Source of the DNA: Microbacteriaceae bacterium UBA4731
GTDB lineage: Bacteria > Actinomycetota > Actinomycetes > Actinomycetales > Microbacteriaceae
NCBI GenBank assembly: GCA_002404115.1
Contig: DHJB01000033.1
Span: 1-11,603 of the forward strand
Direction of reading: 5' to 3'
DNA length: 11,603 bases
A program made the translations under genes and the position numbers. The notes beneath the pieces are model-generated. The model saw only the letters and a program-made list of their open reading frames with translations, had not been told where the DNA came from and did not search any database. This document shows, in pieces, positions 1 to 7,336 of this stretch (position 1 is the stretch's first letter; every line of letters starts with the position of its first letter).

Positions 1-1017
1 ATGAGCGACGAGACCGTGATCGTGCGCAACCAGGGCACGATCTTCCTCGGCGGCCCGCCGCTGGTGAAGGCCGCGATCGGCGAGATCGTCACCGCGGAGG
101 AGCTCGGCGGCGGCGACCTCCACGCCCGCACCTCCGGCGTCACCGACCACCTCGCCGAGAACGACCAGCACGCGCTGCAGATCGTGCGTGACATCGTCGG
201 GGCCCTGCCCCGTCCGGCCGCGCCGGCCTGGGACATCCTCCCGACGGTCGAACCCGTCGCCGACGAAACGGAACTGTACGGCGTCGTCCCCACCGACGTG
301 CAGGGCCAGTACGACGTGCACGAGGTCATCGCCCGGCTCGTCGACGGCAGCGAGTTCCACGAGTTCAAGAGGGAATACGGCACCACGCTGATCACCGGCT
401 TCGCCCGGCTGCACGGCCACCCGATCGGCATCGTCGCCAACAACGGCGTGCTGTTCGGCGAGTCAGCGATGAAGGGCGCGCACTTCATCGAGTTGTGCGA
501 CCAGCGCGGCATCCCGCTGGTCTTCCTGCAGAACATCTCCGGCTTCATGGTCGGCAGGGACTACGAGGCCGGCGGCATCGCCAAGCACGGCGCGAAGATG
601 GTCACCGCCGTCGCGACGGCCCGCGTGCCCAAGCTCACCGTCGTCATCGGCGGGTCCTTCGGCGCCGGCAACTACTCGATGTGCGGCCGCGCCTACTCGC
701 CGCGGTTCCTCTGGATGTGGCCGGCCAGCCGCATCTCCGTGATGGGCGGGGCGCAGGCCTCCTCCGTGCTCGCGACCGTGAAGCGGGAGCAGTTCGAGGG
801 CCGGGGCGAGGAGTGGTCCGCCGACGCCGAGGCCGAATTCAAGGCCCCGATCAAGGAGCAGTACGAGCACCAGGGCAGTCCCTACTACTCGACCGCGCGC
901 CTCTGGGACGACGGCGTCATCGACCCGATGGACACCCGGACCGTGCTGGGCCTCGCGCTCGACGTTGTCGCCACAGCGCCGCTACCCGAGACCGCCTTCG
1001 GTCTCTTCCGGATGTGA
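1..1017 (+). CDS. accD1: Acyl-CoA carboxylase carboxyltransferase (beta) subunit, probably 3-methylcrotonyl-CoA carboxylase; 5' truncated by the window
   Basis: This is the carboxyltransferase half of a biotin-dependent acyl-CoA carboxylase; it moves the carboxyl group from carboxybiotin to an acyl-CoA, most likely 3-methylcrotonyl-CoA in leucine breakdown. The 338 residues match the C-terminal two thirds of the family (usual length about 530), so the Met at base 1 is internal and the true start lies upstream. Visible motifs are [11 protein letters not shown] near residue 13, [10 protein letters not shown] near 147, the oxyanion-type segment [19 protein letters not shown] near 180, [16 protein letters not shown] near 217 and [11 protein letters not shown] near 243. 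The YEAGGIAK and MCGRAY forms are typical of methylcrotonyl- rather than propionyl-CoA carboxylases. Its stop is followed 8 bases later by the start of the biotin subunit. The order matches M. tuberculosis accD1-accA1 (Rv2502c-Rv2501c). Substrate choice is inference from motifs and neighbours; the enzyme class is secure. Confidence 0.93.
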   Translation: MSDETVIVRNQGTIFLGGPPLVKAAIGEIVTAEELGGGDLHARTSGVTDHLAENDQHALQIVRDIVGALPRPAAPAWDILPTVEPVADETELYGVVPTDVQGQYDVHEVIARLVDGSEFHEFKREYGTTLITGFARLHGHPIGIVANNGVLFGESAMKGAHFIELCDQRGIPLVFLQNISGFMVGRDYEAGGIAKHGAKMVTAVATARVPKLTVVIGGSFGAGNYSMCGRAYSPRFLWMWPASRISVMGGAQASSVLATVKREQFEGRGEEWSADAEAEFKAPIKEQYEHQGSPYYSTARLWDDGVIDPMDTRTVLGLALDVVATAPLPETAFGLFRM

Positions 1018-1025
1018 GCGAGACC

Positions 1026-3077
1026 ATGACAACGTTCGACACCGTCCTCGTCGCCAACCGCGGCGAGATCGCCTGCCGCATCATCCGCACGCTGCGGGAG
1101 CTCGGCATCCGCTCGGTCGCCGTCTACAGCGAAGCCGACCGCGGTGCCCGCCACGTGGCGCTGGCGGATGTCGCGGTGCGGATCGGCCCGGCCAAGCCGC
1201 AGCTGAGCTACCTGAGCATCGACGCCATCCTCGCCGCGGCCGCCCGGACCGGCGCCCAGGCGATCCACCCCGGCTACGGCTTCCTGTCCGAGAACCAGGC
1301 GTTCGCGCAGGCCTGCGCCGAAGCCGGCATCGTCTTCATCGGGCCGAGCGTGCACGCGCTCAACGTGATGGGCGACAAGATCCGCTCGAAGAACCACGTC
1401 GCAGAGTCCGGCGTGCCGGTCGTCCCCGGCGTCTCCCTGCCCGACCAGAGCGACGAGCAGCTCATCGCCGCGTCGGCCGGGGTCGGCTACCCGATGCTGA
1501 TCAAGCCATCCGCCGGCGGCGGCGGCAAGGGCATGCACCTCGTCGAACGTGCAGAGGACCTCGCCGGCGCGCTCGTCACCGCCCGCCGCGTCGCGGCCAA
1601 CGCGTTCGGCGACGACACCCTCCTGATCGAACGCTTCGTCAGCGCGCCCCGGCACATCGAGGTGCAGGTCCTCGCCGACAACGACGGAAACGTCATCCAC
1701 CTCGGCGAACGCGAATGCTCGCTGCAGCGCCGGCACCAGAAGGTCATCGAAGAGGCACCGTCGCCGCTGCTCGACGCCGACACCCGCGCGCGCATCGGCG
1801 AGGCCGCCTGCGCCGCCGCCCGCAGCGTCGGCTACACCGGGGCGGGAACCGTCGAGTTCCTGGTCTCGGATGCCGCGCCGGACGAGTTCTTCTTCATGGA
1901 GATGAACACCCGGCTGCAGGTGGAACACCCGGTCACCGAGGTGGTCACCGGGCTCGACCTCGTCGAGTGGCAGGTGCGCGTGGCTGCGGGGGAGACCCTG
2001 CCCCTGGCCCAGGCCGACGTCGTGCTCACCGGGCACGCCGTCGAAGCCCGCGTCTACGCGGAGAACCCCGAACGCGGCTTCCTGCCGACCACGGGAACCG
2101 TGCTCCGGCTCGACGAGGCGCACGGAGACGGCATCCGCGTCGACAGCGCGCTGAGCCCGGGCCTCGTGATCTCCTCCGACTACGACCCGATGCTCGCCAA
2201 GGTCATCGCCTGGGCGCCCACCCGCGCCGCGGCGCTCGCACGCCTCGACCGCGCCCTCGCCGACACCGTCGTGCTCGGGGTACGCACCAACATCGAGTAC
2301 CTCCGGCTCCTGGTGCAGGATGCCGACGTGCGCGCCGGCCACCTCGACACCGGCCTGATCGAGCGCAAGCTCCCCGGGCTCAGCTTCCGAGCGGCCGACG
2401 ACCACGTCTTCGCCGCCGCCGCACTGTTCCTGCACGCCCAGGCGTGGTCGGGGGAGAACCCGGTCTGGTCGCGCCCGAGCGGCTGGCGGATGGGGCCGCA
2501 CCGCCCGGTGCGCTACAACCTGGCCGTGAGCGCGACCGAGTCGGTCGACGTGCGCGTCGAGGGAGGCCCGCAGCAGGCATCCGTCGCCGTCGGCGCCGGC
2601 ACGCCGGCCCCGGCGAGCCTGAGCGAAGTGTCCGGTAAGCCCGGATCGTTCGTGATCGAGCTCGGCGGCACCACCCGTGTGCTCGACATCGCCCAGGACG
2701 GCCACCGGCTGTGGATCGGCAGCGCCGGCTTCTCGGTCGACCTGCTGCACCGCTCCCGCGCCGAGCAGCTGGCCGAGCAGCTCGCCGGCCGCGACCGGGT
2801 CGAGGGCGCGGCCAGCCCCGACGTGCGCTCGCCCATGCCGGGCACCGTCATCGCCGTGCACGCCGCCTCCGGTGACCTCGTCGAGATCGGCCAGACCATC
2901 CTCACCGTCGAGGCCATGAAGATGGAGCACAAGCTCGTCGCCGCCACCGCCGGCGTCGTCAGCGTCACCTTCAAGCCCGGCGACCTCGTCAAACTCGACC
3001 AGATCGTCGCCACCATCGCTTCATCGGAAGTCGTCGCAACGGATGTCGCCGCGCCGGCTGATGGCGCCACGTCGTGA
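1026..3077 (+). CDS. accA1: Acyl-CoA carboxylase alpha subunit (biotin carboxylase plus biotin carrier), probably 3-methylcrotonyl-CoA carboxylase
   Basis: This 683-residue cytoplasmic subunit carboxylates its own biotin with ATP and bicarbonate, then hands the carboxyl to the partner encoded just upstream. Domain order is biotin carboxylase N-terminus ([13 protein letters not shown] near residue 7), ATP-grasp (glycine-rich loop SAGGGGKGM at 162-170; catalytic and Mg-binding set in [12 protein letters not shown] at 291-302), biotin carboxylase C-terminus ([13 protein letters not shown], about 340), a linker/BT region, and the carrier domain with EAMKMEH whose biotinylated Lys is residue 632. 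The length fits MCC alpha subunits (650-725). A short Ala-rich tail follows the carrier domain. I chose the ATG at 1026 because homology begins immediately ([12 protein letters not shown]). An in-frame GTG at 1014 overlapping the upstream stop by 4 bp is possible but has no RBS. The fused BC-BCCP layout also occurs in propionyl-CoA carboxylases; context favours leucine catabolism. Confidence 0.95.
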   Translation: MTTFDTVLVANRGEIACRIIRTLRELGIRSVAVYSEADRGARHVALADVAVRIGPAKPQLSYLSIDAILAAAARTGAQAIHPGYGFLSENQAFAQACAEAGIVFIGPSVHALNVMGDKIRSKNHVAESGVPVVPGVSLPDQSDEQLIAASAGVGYPMLIKPSAGGGGKGMHLVERAEDLAGALVTARRVAANAFGDDTLLIERFVSAPRHIEVQVLADNDGNVIHLGERECSLQRRHQKVIEEAPSPLLDADTRARIGEAACAAARSVGYTGAGTVEFLVSDAAPDEFFFMEMNTRLQVEHPVTEVVTGLDLVEWQVRVAAGETLPLAQADVVLTGHAVEARVYAENPERGFLPTTGTVLRLDEAHGDGIRVDSALSPGLVISSDYDPMLAKVIAWAPTRAAALARLDRALADTVVLGVRTNIEYLRLLVQDADVRAGHLDTGLIERKLPGLSFRAADDHVFAAAALFLHAQAWSGENPVWSRPSGWRMGPHRPVRYNLAVSATESVDVRVEGGPQQASVAVGAGTPAPASLSEVSGKPGSFVIELGGTTRVLDIAQDGHRLWIGSAGFSVDLLHRSRAEQLAEQLAGRDRVEGAASPDVRSPMPGTVIAVHAASGDLVEIGQTILTVEAMKMEHKLVAATAGVVSVTFKPGDLVKLDQIVATIASSEVVATDVAAPADGATS

Positions 3078-3103
3078 CCTGCGAACGAACTCGGCACTAT
3101 CGT
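3074..3103 (+). promoter_or_regulatory. Putative internal promoter ahead of scoA
   Basis: A -10-like TATCGT (3098-3103) lies 18 bases after GTGACC (3074-3079), which shares four of six bases with TTGACA and overlaps the accA1 stop codon. It falls in the only gap of the catabolic operon (3078-3129). An ATG lies exactly six bases after the -10 box, the spacing expected for a leaderless transcript. This could let the CoA-transferase, hydratase and lyase genes be expressed apart from the carboxylase genes. Motif-based prediction only. Confidence 0.4.
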
Positions 3104-3109
3104 GATTGC

Positions 3110-3133
3110 ATGCAGAACTGGAGATCGAGATGA
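3110..3133 (+). CDS. Possible 7-codon leader mini-ORF overlapping the scoA start
   Basis: The ATG six bases after the candidate -10 box opens a frame that reads MQNWRSR and stops with a TGA at 3131-3133, overlapping the scoA ATG (3130-3132) in an ATGA arrangement. The same 4-bp overlap links the later operon genes. If the transcript starts at 3110, this peptide would be translated leaderless and would deliver ribosomes to scoA by coupling. It may instead be chance: scoA has its own GGAG at 3120-3123. No homology is claimed. Confidence 0.22.
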   Translation: MQNWRSR

Positions 3134-3915
3134 TTGACAAGGTTGTGGCGAGTGCGGCGGAGGCCGTCGCCGACATTCCGGACGGGGCATCCCTCGCCGT
3201 TGGCGGATTCGGACTGTGCGGCATCCCCGAGGCGCTCATCGATGCGGTCCACGCGCAGGGCACGACGGATCTCGAGACCATCAGCAACAACTGTGGTGTC
3301 GATGGGTGGGGGCTCGGGCGGCTGCTCGACGACCACCGCATCCGGCGCACGATCAGTTCCTACGTGGGCGAGAACAAGGAGTTCGCACGCCAGTTCCTCT
3401 CCGGCGAACTCGAGGTCGAGCTCACCCCGCAGGGCACACTCGCCGAGAAACTCCGCGCCGGCGGCGCCGGCATCCCGGCGTTCTTCACGCCGGCCGGGGT
3501 CGGCACGCAGGTCAGCGAGGGCGGTCTGCCGCAGCGCTACAACACCGACGGGACCGTCGCGAAGGCCTCCGCGCCCAAGGAGGTGCGCAGCTTCGACGGC
3601 GCCGACTACGTGATGGAACGCTCGGTCACGCCCGACTTTGCGCTCGTGCACGCCGCCAAGGGCGACCGCTACGGCAACCTCGTCTTCCACGCCGCGGCGC
3701 AGAACTTCAACCCGCTCGCCGCGATGGCCGGCCGGATCACGATCGCGCAGGTCGAGGAACTCGTCGAACCGGGCGAACTCGACCCGGCGAACATCCACAC
3801 CCCCGGCATCTTCGTGCAGCGCGTCGTCGTCGTCGGCAAGGTCGAGAAACGCATCGAAAAACGAACCGTCACCGCGGCCCCGGTCACGCCAACCACCAAG
3901 GAGGCTGCCGCATGA
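3130..3915 (+). CDS. scoA: 3-oxoacid CoA-transferase subunit A (succinyl-CoA:acetoacetate type)
   Basis: Alpha subunit (261 residues) of a family I CoA-transferase that moves CoA, usually from succinyl-CoA to acetoacetate, letting the acetoacetate formed from leucine re-enter as acetoacetyl-CoA. The N-terminus shows the family segment [22 protein letters not shown] (residues 13-33 contain it; the GGFG loop at 25-28 lies by the CoA). Further conserved stretches include [41 protein letters not shown] and [18 protein letters not shown]. The length is close to other bacterial A subunits (about 230-260). I chose the ATG at 3130 because GGAG lies six bases upstream and homology starts there; a TTG at 3106 would add eight unsupported residues. 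It overlaps scoB by 4 bp, as expected for two subunits of one complex. The M. tuberculosis counterpart is Rv2504c. Whether it also uses itaconate cannot be told from sequence. Confidence 0.94.
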   Translation: MIDKVVASAAEAVADIPDGASLAVGGFGLCGIPEALIDAVHAQGTTDLETISNNCGVDGWGLGRLLDDHRIRRTISSYVGENKEFARQFLSGELEVELTPQGTLAEKLRAGGAGIPAFFTPAGVGTQVSEGGLPQRYNTDGTVAKASAPKEVRSFDGADYVMERSVTPDFALVHAAKGDRYGNLVFHAAAQNFNPLAAMAGRITIAQVEELVEPGELDPANIHTPGIFVQRVVVVGKVEKRIEKRTVTAAPVTPTTKEAAA

Positions 3916-4562
3916 GCCTCACCCGCGAGGAGCTCGCGGCGCGCGTCGCCCAGGAACTCGAAAACGGCCAGTACGTCAACCTCGGCATCGGCATGCCGAC
4001 GCTCATTCCGAACTACATTCCGGATGACATCGAGGTCGTTCTCCACGCCGAGAACGGAATCCTGGGCGTCGGACCGTACCCCACCGACGCCAACGTCGAC
4101 CCTGACCTGATCAACGCGGGCAAGGAAACCGTCACGGTCAAGCAGGGGGCCGCGTTCTTCGACTCGGCGGCATCCTTCGGCATGGTGCGCGGCGGTCACG
4201 TCGACGTCGCCGTGCTCGGTGCGATGGAGGTCGCCGCCAACGGTGACCTCGCCAACTGGATGGTGCCGGGCAAGATGGTCAAGGGCATGGGCGGCGCCAT
4301 GGACCTCGTCTTCGGCGCCAAACGCCTCATCGTGATGATGGAGCACACCGACCGCAACGGGAACCCCAAGATCGTCGAGCACTGCAGCCTGCCGCTGACC
4401 GGCCGCGGCTGCGTCGACCGCATCATCACCGACCTCGCCGTGATCGACGTCACGCCGGCCGGCCTGGTGCTGCGCGAACTCGCACCGGGCGTCACGATCG
4501 ATCAGGTCGTCGCCGCGACCGGCGCCGAACTGCTGGTCGAGGAGCATGAGGTGCTCGTGTGA
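3912..4562 (+). CDS. scoB: 3-oxoacid CoA-transferase subunit B
   Basis: Beta subunit (216 residues) that completes the CoA-transferase with scoA. It carries the catalytic glutamate in AENGILG (Glu47), which forms the enzyme-CoA thioester intermediate in family I transferases. Other conserved features are [15 protein letters not shown] near residue 21, the segment [14 protein letters not shown] near 96, [16 protein letters not shown], and [12 protein letters not shown]. The start codon overlaps the scoA stop (ATGA), which implies translational coupling and equal stoichiometry. The M. tuberculosis equivalent is Rv2503c, reported to take part in both leucine catabolism and itaconate activation. 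The B subunit is complete and shows no missing motif. The physiological acceptor (acetoacetate, itaconate or both) is inference from the operon. Confidence 0.95.
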   Translation: MSLTREELAARVAQELENGQYVNLGIGMPTLIPNYIPDDIEVVLHAENGILGVGPYPTDANVDPDLINAGKETVTVKQGAAFFDSAASFGMVRGGHVDVAVLGAMEVAANGDLANWMVPGKMVKGMGGAMDLVFGAKRLIVMMEHTDRNGNPKIVEHCSLPLTGRGCVDRIITDLAVIDVTPAGLVLRELAPGVTIDQVVAATGAELLVEEHEVLV

Positions 4563-5044
4563 GCGACGAGCGCACGTCCATCGAACAGCGCGGCCTGTAC
4601 TTCGAGGAATTCGACCTCGACGCACGCTACCTGCACCGCCCAGGTCGCACCGTGACCGAGGCCGACAACGTCTTGTTCACGACCATGACCATGAACACCC
4701 AGTCGCTGCACCTCGACGCGGCCTGGTCGGCCACCCAGCCGTTCGGCCAGCGGCTGATGAACTCGATGTTCACGCTGTCGACCCTCGTCGGCAGCTCCGT
4801 CGCCCAACTCACCCAGGGCACCATCGTCGCTAACCTCGGCTTCGCCGAGGTGAAATTCCCGCACCCGCTTTATCATGGCGACACCATGTACTCCGAGACC
4901 ATCGTGACCGACAAACGGCTCTCCGGCTCCCGCCCGGGCCAGGGCATCCTCACGCTCGAGCACACCGCCCGCAACCAGGACGGCATCGTCGTGGCGACGG
5001 CGGTGCGCACGGTCATGGTCTGGTGCAAGGACTCGGCGCCATGA
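4559..5044 (+). CDS. MaoC-like hot-dog hydratase (3-methylglutaconyl-CoA/itaconyl-CoA hydratase candidate)
   Basis: A 161-residue single hot-dog protein of the MaoC dehydratase family. Its place between the carboxylase/CoA-transferase genes and a CitE-type lyase fits hydration of an alpha,beta-unsaturated acyl-CoA (3-methylglutaconyl-CoA to HMG-CoA, or itaconyl-CoA to citramalyl-CoA). It resembles M. tuberculosis Rv2499c in context and motifs: [17 protein letters not shown] (32-48), LHLD (50-53), [31 protein letters not shown] and [18 protein letters not shown]. In many (R)-specific hydratases the hot helix holds an Asp and a His; here the Asp position appears to be Asn46 while His51 remains, as in the mesaconyl/itaconyl-type branch. 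The start is a GTG overlapping the scoB stop (GTGA, 4 bp), preceded by GAGGAG at 4541-4546, somewhat far. The stop overlaps the next gene by 4 bp. Fold assignment is strong; substrate is inferred. Confidence 0.88.
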   Translation: MSDERTSIEQRGLYFEEFDLDARYLHRPGRTVTEADNVLFTTMTMNTQSLHLDAAWSATQPFGQRLMNSMFTLSTLVGSSVAQLTQGTIVANLGFAEVKFPHPLYHGDTMYSETIVTDKRLSGSRPGQGILTLEHTARNQDGIVVATAVRTVMVWCKDSAP

Positions 5045-5847
5045 CGTTCGAGCTGGGCCCGGCCATCCTGTTCTGCCCGGCCGACCGGCCTGAGCGGTAC
5101 CAGAAGGCCGCCGACCGCGCGGATGCCGTCATCATCGACCTCGAGGACGCCGTCGCACCGATGGAGCGGGCCGGGGCGCGCGCCGCGCTGATCGGGCATC
5201 CGCTCGATCCCACGCGCTCGATCGTGCGCGTCAACCCGGTCGACACCCCGGACTTCGAGCTCGACCTCGCGGCCCTTGCGCAGACCGCGTACCGCACCAT
5301 CATGCTCCCCAAGGCGGTGAGCGCCGCGCAGCTGGAGGCGGTTTCCGGGTACGACGTGGTCGCGCTCTGCGAAACGGCCGCCGGTATCCTGGCCGCGCCG
5401 GAGATCGCCGCCGCACCCAACGTGGTGGCGCTGATGTGGGGAGCCGAAGACCTGATTGCCTCGCTCGGCGGCAGCTCGAGCCGCTTCGCCGACGGACGCT
5501 ACCGCGCGGTCGCCCGGCATGCCCGCTCGCGCGTGCTGCTCGCCGCCGGCGCGCACGACAAGGCCGCCATCGACAGCGTGTTCCTGGCGATCGCCGACAT
5601 GACCGGCCTCGCCGCCGAGGCCGAGGACGCCGTCGCCAGCGGATTCAAGGCCACCGCCTGCATCCACCCCAGCCAGGTTGCCGTCATCCGTGACGCGTAC
5701 CGGCCGACAGCCGCCGAGATCGCGCATGCCTGGGCGATCCTGGAGGCCGCCGCCACCGAGAACGGGGTCTTCCAGTACCAGGGACGGATGATCGACGGCC
5801 CGCTGCTGCGCCACGCCGAAGCCGTGCTGCGCCGCGCCGAACCCTGA
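5041..5847 (+). CDS. citE: CitE-like beta-hydroxyacyl-CoA lyase (HpcH/HpaI/citrate lyase beta family)
   Basis: A 268-residue TIM-barrel lyase of the CitE-like family, which cleaves beta-hydroxyacyl-CoAs to acetyl-CoA plus a keto acid using Mg2+. Motifs in order are CPADRPERYQKA (12-23, CoA/phosphate Arg), IIDLEDAVAP (31-40), IVRVN (61-65), LPKA (89-92), ETAAG with Mg ligand Glu111, MWGAEDL with Mg ligand Asp137, and the C-terminal lid segment ATACIHPSQVAVI. There are no citrate lyase alpha or gamma subunit genes nearby, so it is a stand-alone CitE. The M. tuberculosis homologue in the same operon, Rv2498c, was reported as a lyase acting in leucine catabolism (HMG-CoA) and itaconate dissimilation (citramalyl-CoA). 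I infer the same role, replacing the usual DRE-TIM HMG-CoA lyase. The ATG overlaps the previous stop (ATGA). It is the last operon gene; a large hairpin follows. Confidence 0.9.
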   Translation: MTFELGPAILFCPADRPERYQKAADRADAVIIDLEDAVAPMERAGARAALIGHPLDPTRSIVRVNPVDTPDFELDLAALAQTAYRTIMLPKAVSAAQLEAVSGYDVVALCETAAGILAAPEIAAAPNVVALMWGAEDLIASLGGSSSRFADGRYRAVARHARSRVLLAAGAHDKAAIDSVFLAIADMTGLAAEAEDAVASGFKATACIHPSQVAVIRDAYRPTAAEIAHAWAILEAAATENGVFQYQGRMIDGPLLRHAEAVLRRAEP

Positions 5848-5848
5848 T

Positions 5849-5887
5849 CCCTGCCCCTGCCCCTGCCCTGTCCCTGCCCCTGCCCCT
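5849..5887 (+). repeat. CCCTGC hexamer tandem array
   Basis: Directly after the citE stop there are three perfect CCCTGC units (5849-5866), a five-base interruption, two more perfect units (5872-5883) and a partial CCCT. It is a simple-sequence tract in non-coding DNA, prone to slippage. No function is evident. Its C-rich 3' end may pair with GAGGGG at 5953-5958 and lengthen the base of the following hairpin. Confidence 0.85.
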
Positions 5888-5890
5888 TTC

Positions 5891-5953
5891 CCGCGAAACT
5901 GCAGTCGTGGTCGTTATGAGCGCGTTTTAGTGACCACAAGTGCAGTTTCGCGG
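5891..5953. terminator. Large imperfect hairpin after citE; terminator or dispersed palindromic repeat
   Basis: Two 22-base arms (5891-5912 and 5932-5953) are inverted copies with only two mismatches, around a 19-base loop. The outermost 13 pairs (CCGCGAAACTGCA) are perfect. It begins 43 bases after citE and would stop or protect the operon transcript, but there is no U-tract after either arm. The length and near-perfect symmetry look more like a REP/MITE-like intergenic palindrome than an ordinary terminator. The right arm and loop lie inside the open frame of the GPx remnant on the other strand. Confidence 0.7.
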
Positions 5954-5982
5954 AGGGGAAGCGGGGGCGAAACGGATCGGTT

Positions 5983-6138
5983 CCCCCGCACGTCGACCTT
6001 CGTCGTCAGCGGGAACGTCACGCCATAGTTCATCTGGCAGAACGCCTGGATCTCGGCCTCGGCGCCGGGCTCCTGGCCCATGAACTGGTTGCGGGGGAGG
6101 CCGAGCACCACGAACCCGTCGTCCTTGTACTTCCATGC
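5983..6138 (-). pseudogene. Glutathione peroxidase remnant (GPx/BtuE family)
   Basis: Read on the minus strand, about 52 codons match the middle of glutathione peroxidases: KYKDDGFVVLG, then LPRNQFMGQEPG (family consensus FPCNQFGGQEPG), then EIQAFCQMNYGVTFPL and TKVDV. The segment holding the catalytic Cys/Sec is absent: three codons before the match there is an in-frame TAG (minus strand, 6145-6147). Homology also stops after VDVRGN, where the frame runs into the palindrome and ends at 5914. Both ends of a normally 160-residue protein are therefore missing, the second conserved Cys is Arg, and no RBS is seen. It is a fossil fragment, not a working peroxidase. Family recognition is by motif memory, not by a search. 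Confidence 0.78.
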
Positions 6139-6228
6139 TGCGGGCTACGCCGGCACCCTCGGCGAACGCTGCGCACACGGCTCGATAACTTTTTCGCTAC
6201 CCCCTCGGAAACGTCCCGGCCCGGCGCT

Positions 6229-6254
6229 ATTCTCGGGGCAAAACCGGAGGGAGG
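6229..6254 (+). promoter_or_regulatory. Putative -10 box and strong ribosome binding site of the aldo/keto reductase gene
   Basis: TATTCT at 6229-6234 fits an actinobacterial -10 box; no good -35 is visible. Transcription would start near 6241. A long purine-rich GGAGGGAGG (6246-6254) ends five bases before the ATG at 6260 and is the strongest RBS in the window; it decides the start despite a 40-residue N-terminal extension. Confidence 0.5.
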
Positions 6255-6259
6255 CGAGC

Positions 6260-7336
6260 ATGAGCCGGTTATCAGCCCCACGGGCAGCACACGCCATGTC
6301 GGGGCCGCCGCCGATCTCCCGGTCCGTCCCCGTGCAGTCCCTAGACACCGCCCTGACGGCCACGCACGCGCCGCAGTCCACCGGCTTCCGCCGCACGATC
6401 GCGGACACCGACCTGAGCGTGCATCCGCTCGCCCTCGGCGCCAGCGTGTTCGGGTGGACCGTCGACGGGCCCACCAGCATTCGCATCCTCGACCGGCACC
6501 GGGAGTTCGGCGGCAACTTCATCGACACGGCCGACAGCTACGCGGCCGGCCGCAGTGAGGTGCTGATCGGTTCCTGGCTGCGCACCCGTGGTGCCCGCGA
6601 CAGCACGGTGATCGCCACCAAGATCGGCCGCAACCGCGACAACCCGGGGCTCAGCCCGAAGAGCATCACCGGCGCCGTGCACGCCTCACTCGAGCGCCTC
6701 GGAACCGACTACATCGACCTGCTGTACTTCCACTTCGACGACGTGACGGTGCCCCTCGAGGAGAGCCTGGGCGCCGTCGACGCGCTCATCCGCCGCGGCC
6801 AGGTGCGGTACCTCGCGGCGTCCAACTTCTCCGCCGAACGCCTGATGGAGGCGAGGGTCCTCTCCGCCAACGGCCTGCCCCGGTTCGTCGCCCTAGAGAC
6901 TCACTACAACCTCGTGCACCGGCAGGCGTTCGAATCGTCGCTCGCCCTCGCGGCGCACGCGCAGGGGATGTCGGTTCTGCCCTACTTCGCCCTCGCCCAC
7001 GGGTTCCTGGCCGGCAACTACCGCAGCAAGTCAGACCTCACCGCAAACGTGAGGGGCGCCCGCGCGGGCGCGTACCTGAATCGCGCCGGCCTTCGCGTGC
7101 TGGACATGCTCGACCGGATCGCTGCCGAGCACGACGTGCCGCCGGCGACCATCGTGCTCGCCTGGCTGCTCGCCAGGGACGGGGTCGTCGCCCCGGTGGC
7201 CGGAGCCAGCCGGCCGGAGCAGGTGGACGCGCTGGTGGCTGCCGCCGGCATCCGTCTCGGTCGTGGAGACATGGTGCACCTCGACCGGGTGTCGGAGTGG
7301 AACCCGGCGGGATCGGCTACGCGATCTCGGCGATGA
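6260..7336 (+). CDS. Aldo/keto reductase
   Basis: A 358-residue NADPH-dependent aldo/keto reductase, a TIM-barrel cytoplasmic enzyme that reduces aldehydes or ketones. The catalytic tetrad is visible: Asp89 and Tyr94 in FIDTADSYAAGRSE, Lys121 in ATKIG, and His158 in LLYFHFDD. Other family marks are LALGASVFGW (58-67), LERLGTDYIDL (144-154), VRYLAASNFS and the C-terminal cofactor region PVAGASRPEQV. The closest well-known type is the YajO/YghZ-like oxidoreductase group; the substrate cannot be read. About 42 residues precede the usual N-terminus (FRRTIADTDLSVHP), polar and Pro/Ser-rich with no signal peptide or membrane segment; the strong RBS at 6246 nevertheless supports this start. It has its own promoter. 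Its 3' end overlaps the convergent tetR gene by 20 bp. Confidence 0.93.
   Translation: MSRLSAPRAAHAMSGPPPISRSVPVQSLDTALTATHAPQSTGFRRTIADTDLSVHPLALGASVFGWTVDGPTSIRILDRHREFGGNFIDTADSYAAGRSEVLIGSWLRTRGARDSTVIATKIGRNRDNPGLSPKSITGAVHASLERLGTDYIDLLYFHFDDVTVPLEESLGAVDALIRRGQVRYLAASNFSAERLMEARVLSANGLPRFVALETHYNLVHRQAFESSLALAAHAQGMSVLPYFALAHGFLAGNYRSKSDLTANVRGARAGAYLNRAGLRVLDMLDRIAAEHDVPPATIVLAWLLARDGVVAPVAGASRPEQVDALVAAAGIRLGRGDMVHLDRVSEWNPAGSATRSRR

Noticed and set aside
1..3. ATG at base 1 as the true start of the carboxyltransferase gene
   Set aside because: Family proteins have about 200 more residues before this Met, and the segment after it is mid-protein in homologues.
1014..1016. GTG start for the biotin carboxylase subunit, overlapping the previous stop
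   Set aside because: No RBS before it and it adds four residues outside the conserved N-terminus; the ATG at 1026 is preferred, though the GTG cannot be excluded.
885..2930. Very long open frame on the minus strand opposite the biotin carboxylase gene
   Set aside because: It is a by-product of high third-position GC; its translation is Gly/Ala/Asp/Arg-rich without motifs, and the + strand gene is unmistakable.
3106..3108. TTG start for scoA
   Set aside because: Adds eight residues with no similarity; the ATG at 3130 has GGAG at the right distance.
3669..4625. Long minus-strand frame opposite scoA and scoB
   Set aside because: Low-complexity translation and no family motif; both + strand genes are complete and conserved.
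5914..6111. Working small protein on the minus strand in the gap after citE
   Set aside because: Its content is the middle of a glutathione peroxidase followed by palindrome-derived residues, with no catalytic site and no RBS.
5849..6260. Riboswitch or small RNA gene
   Set aside because: Apart from the hairpin, hexamers and GPx remnant I see no known riboswitch core, tRNA or rRNA sequence.
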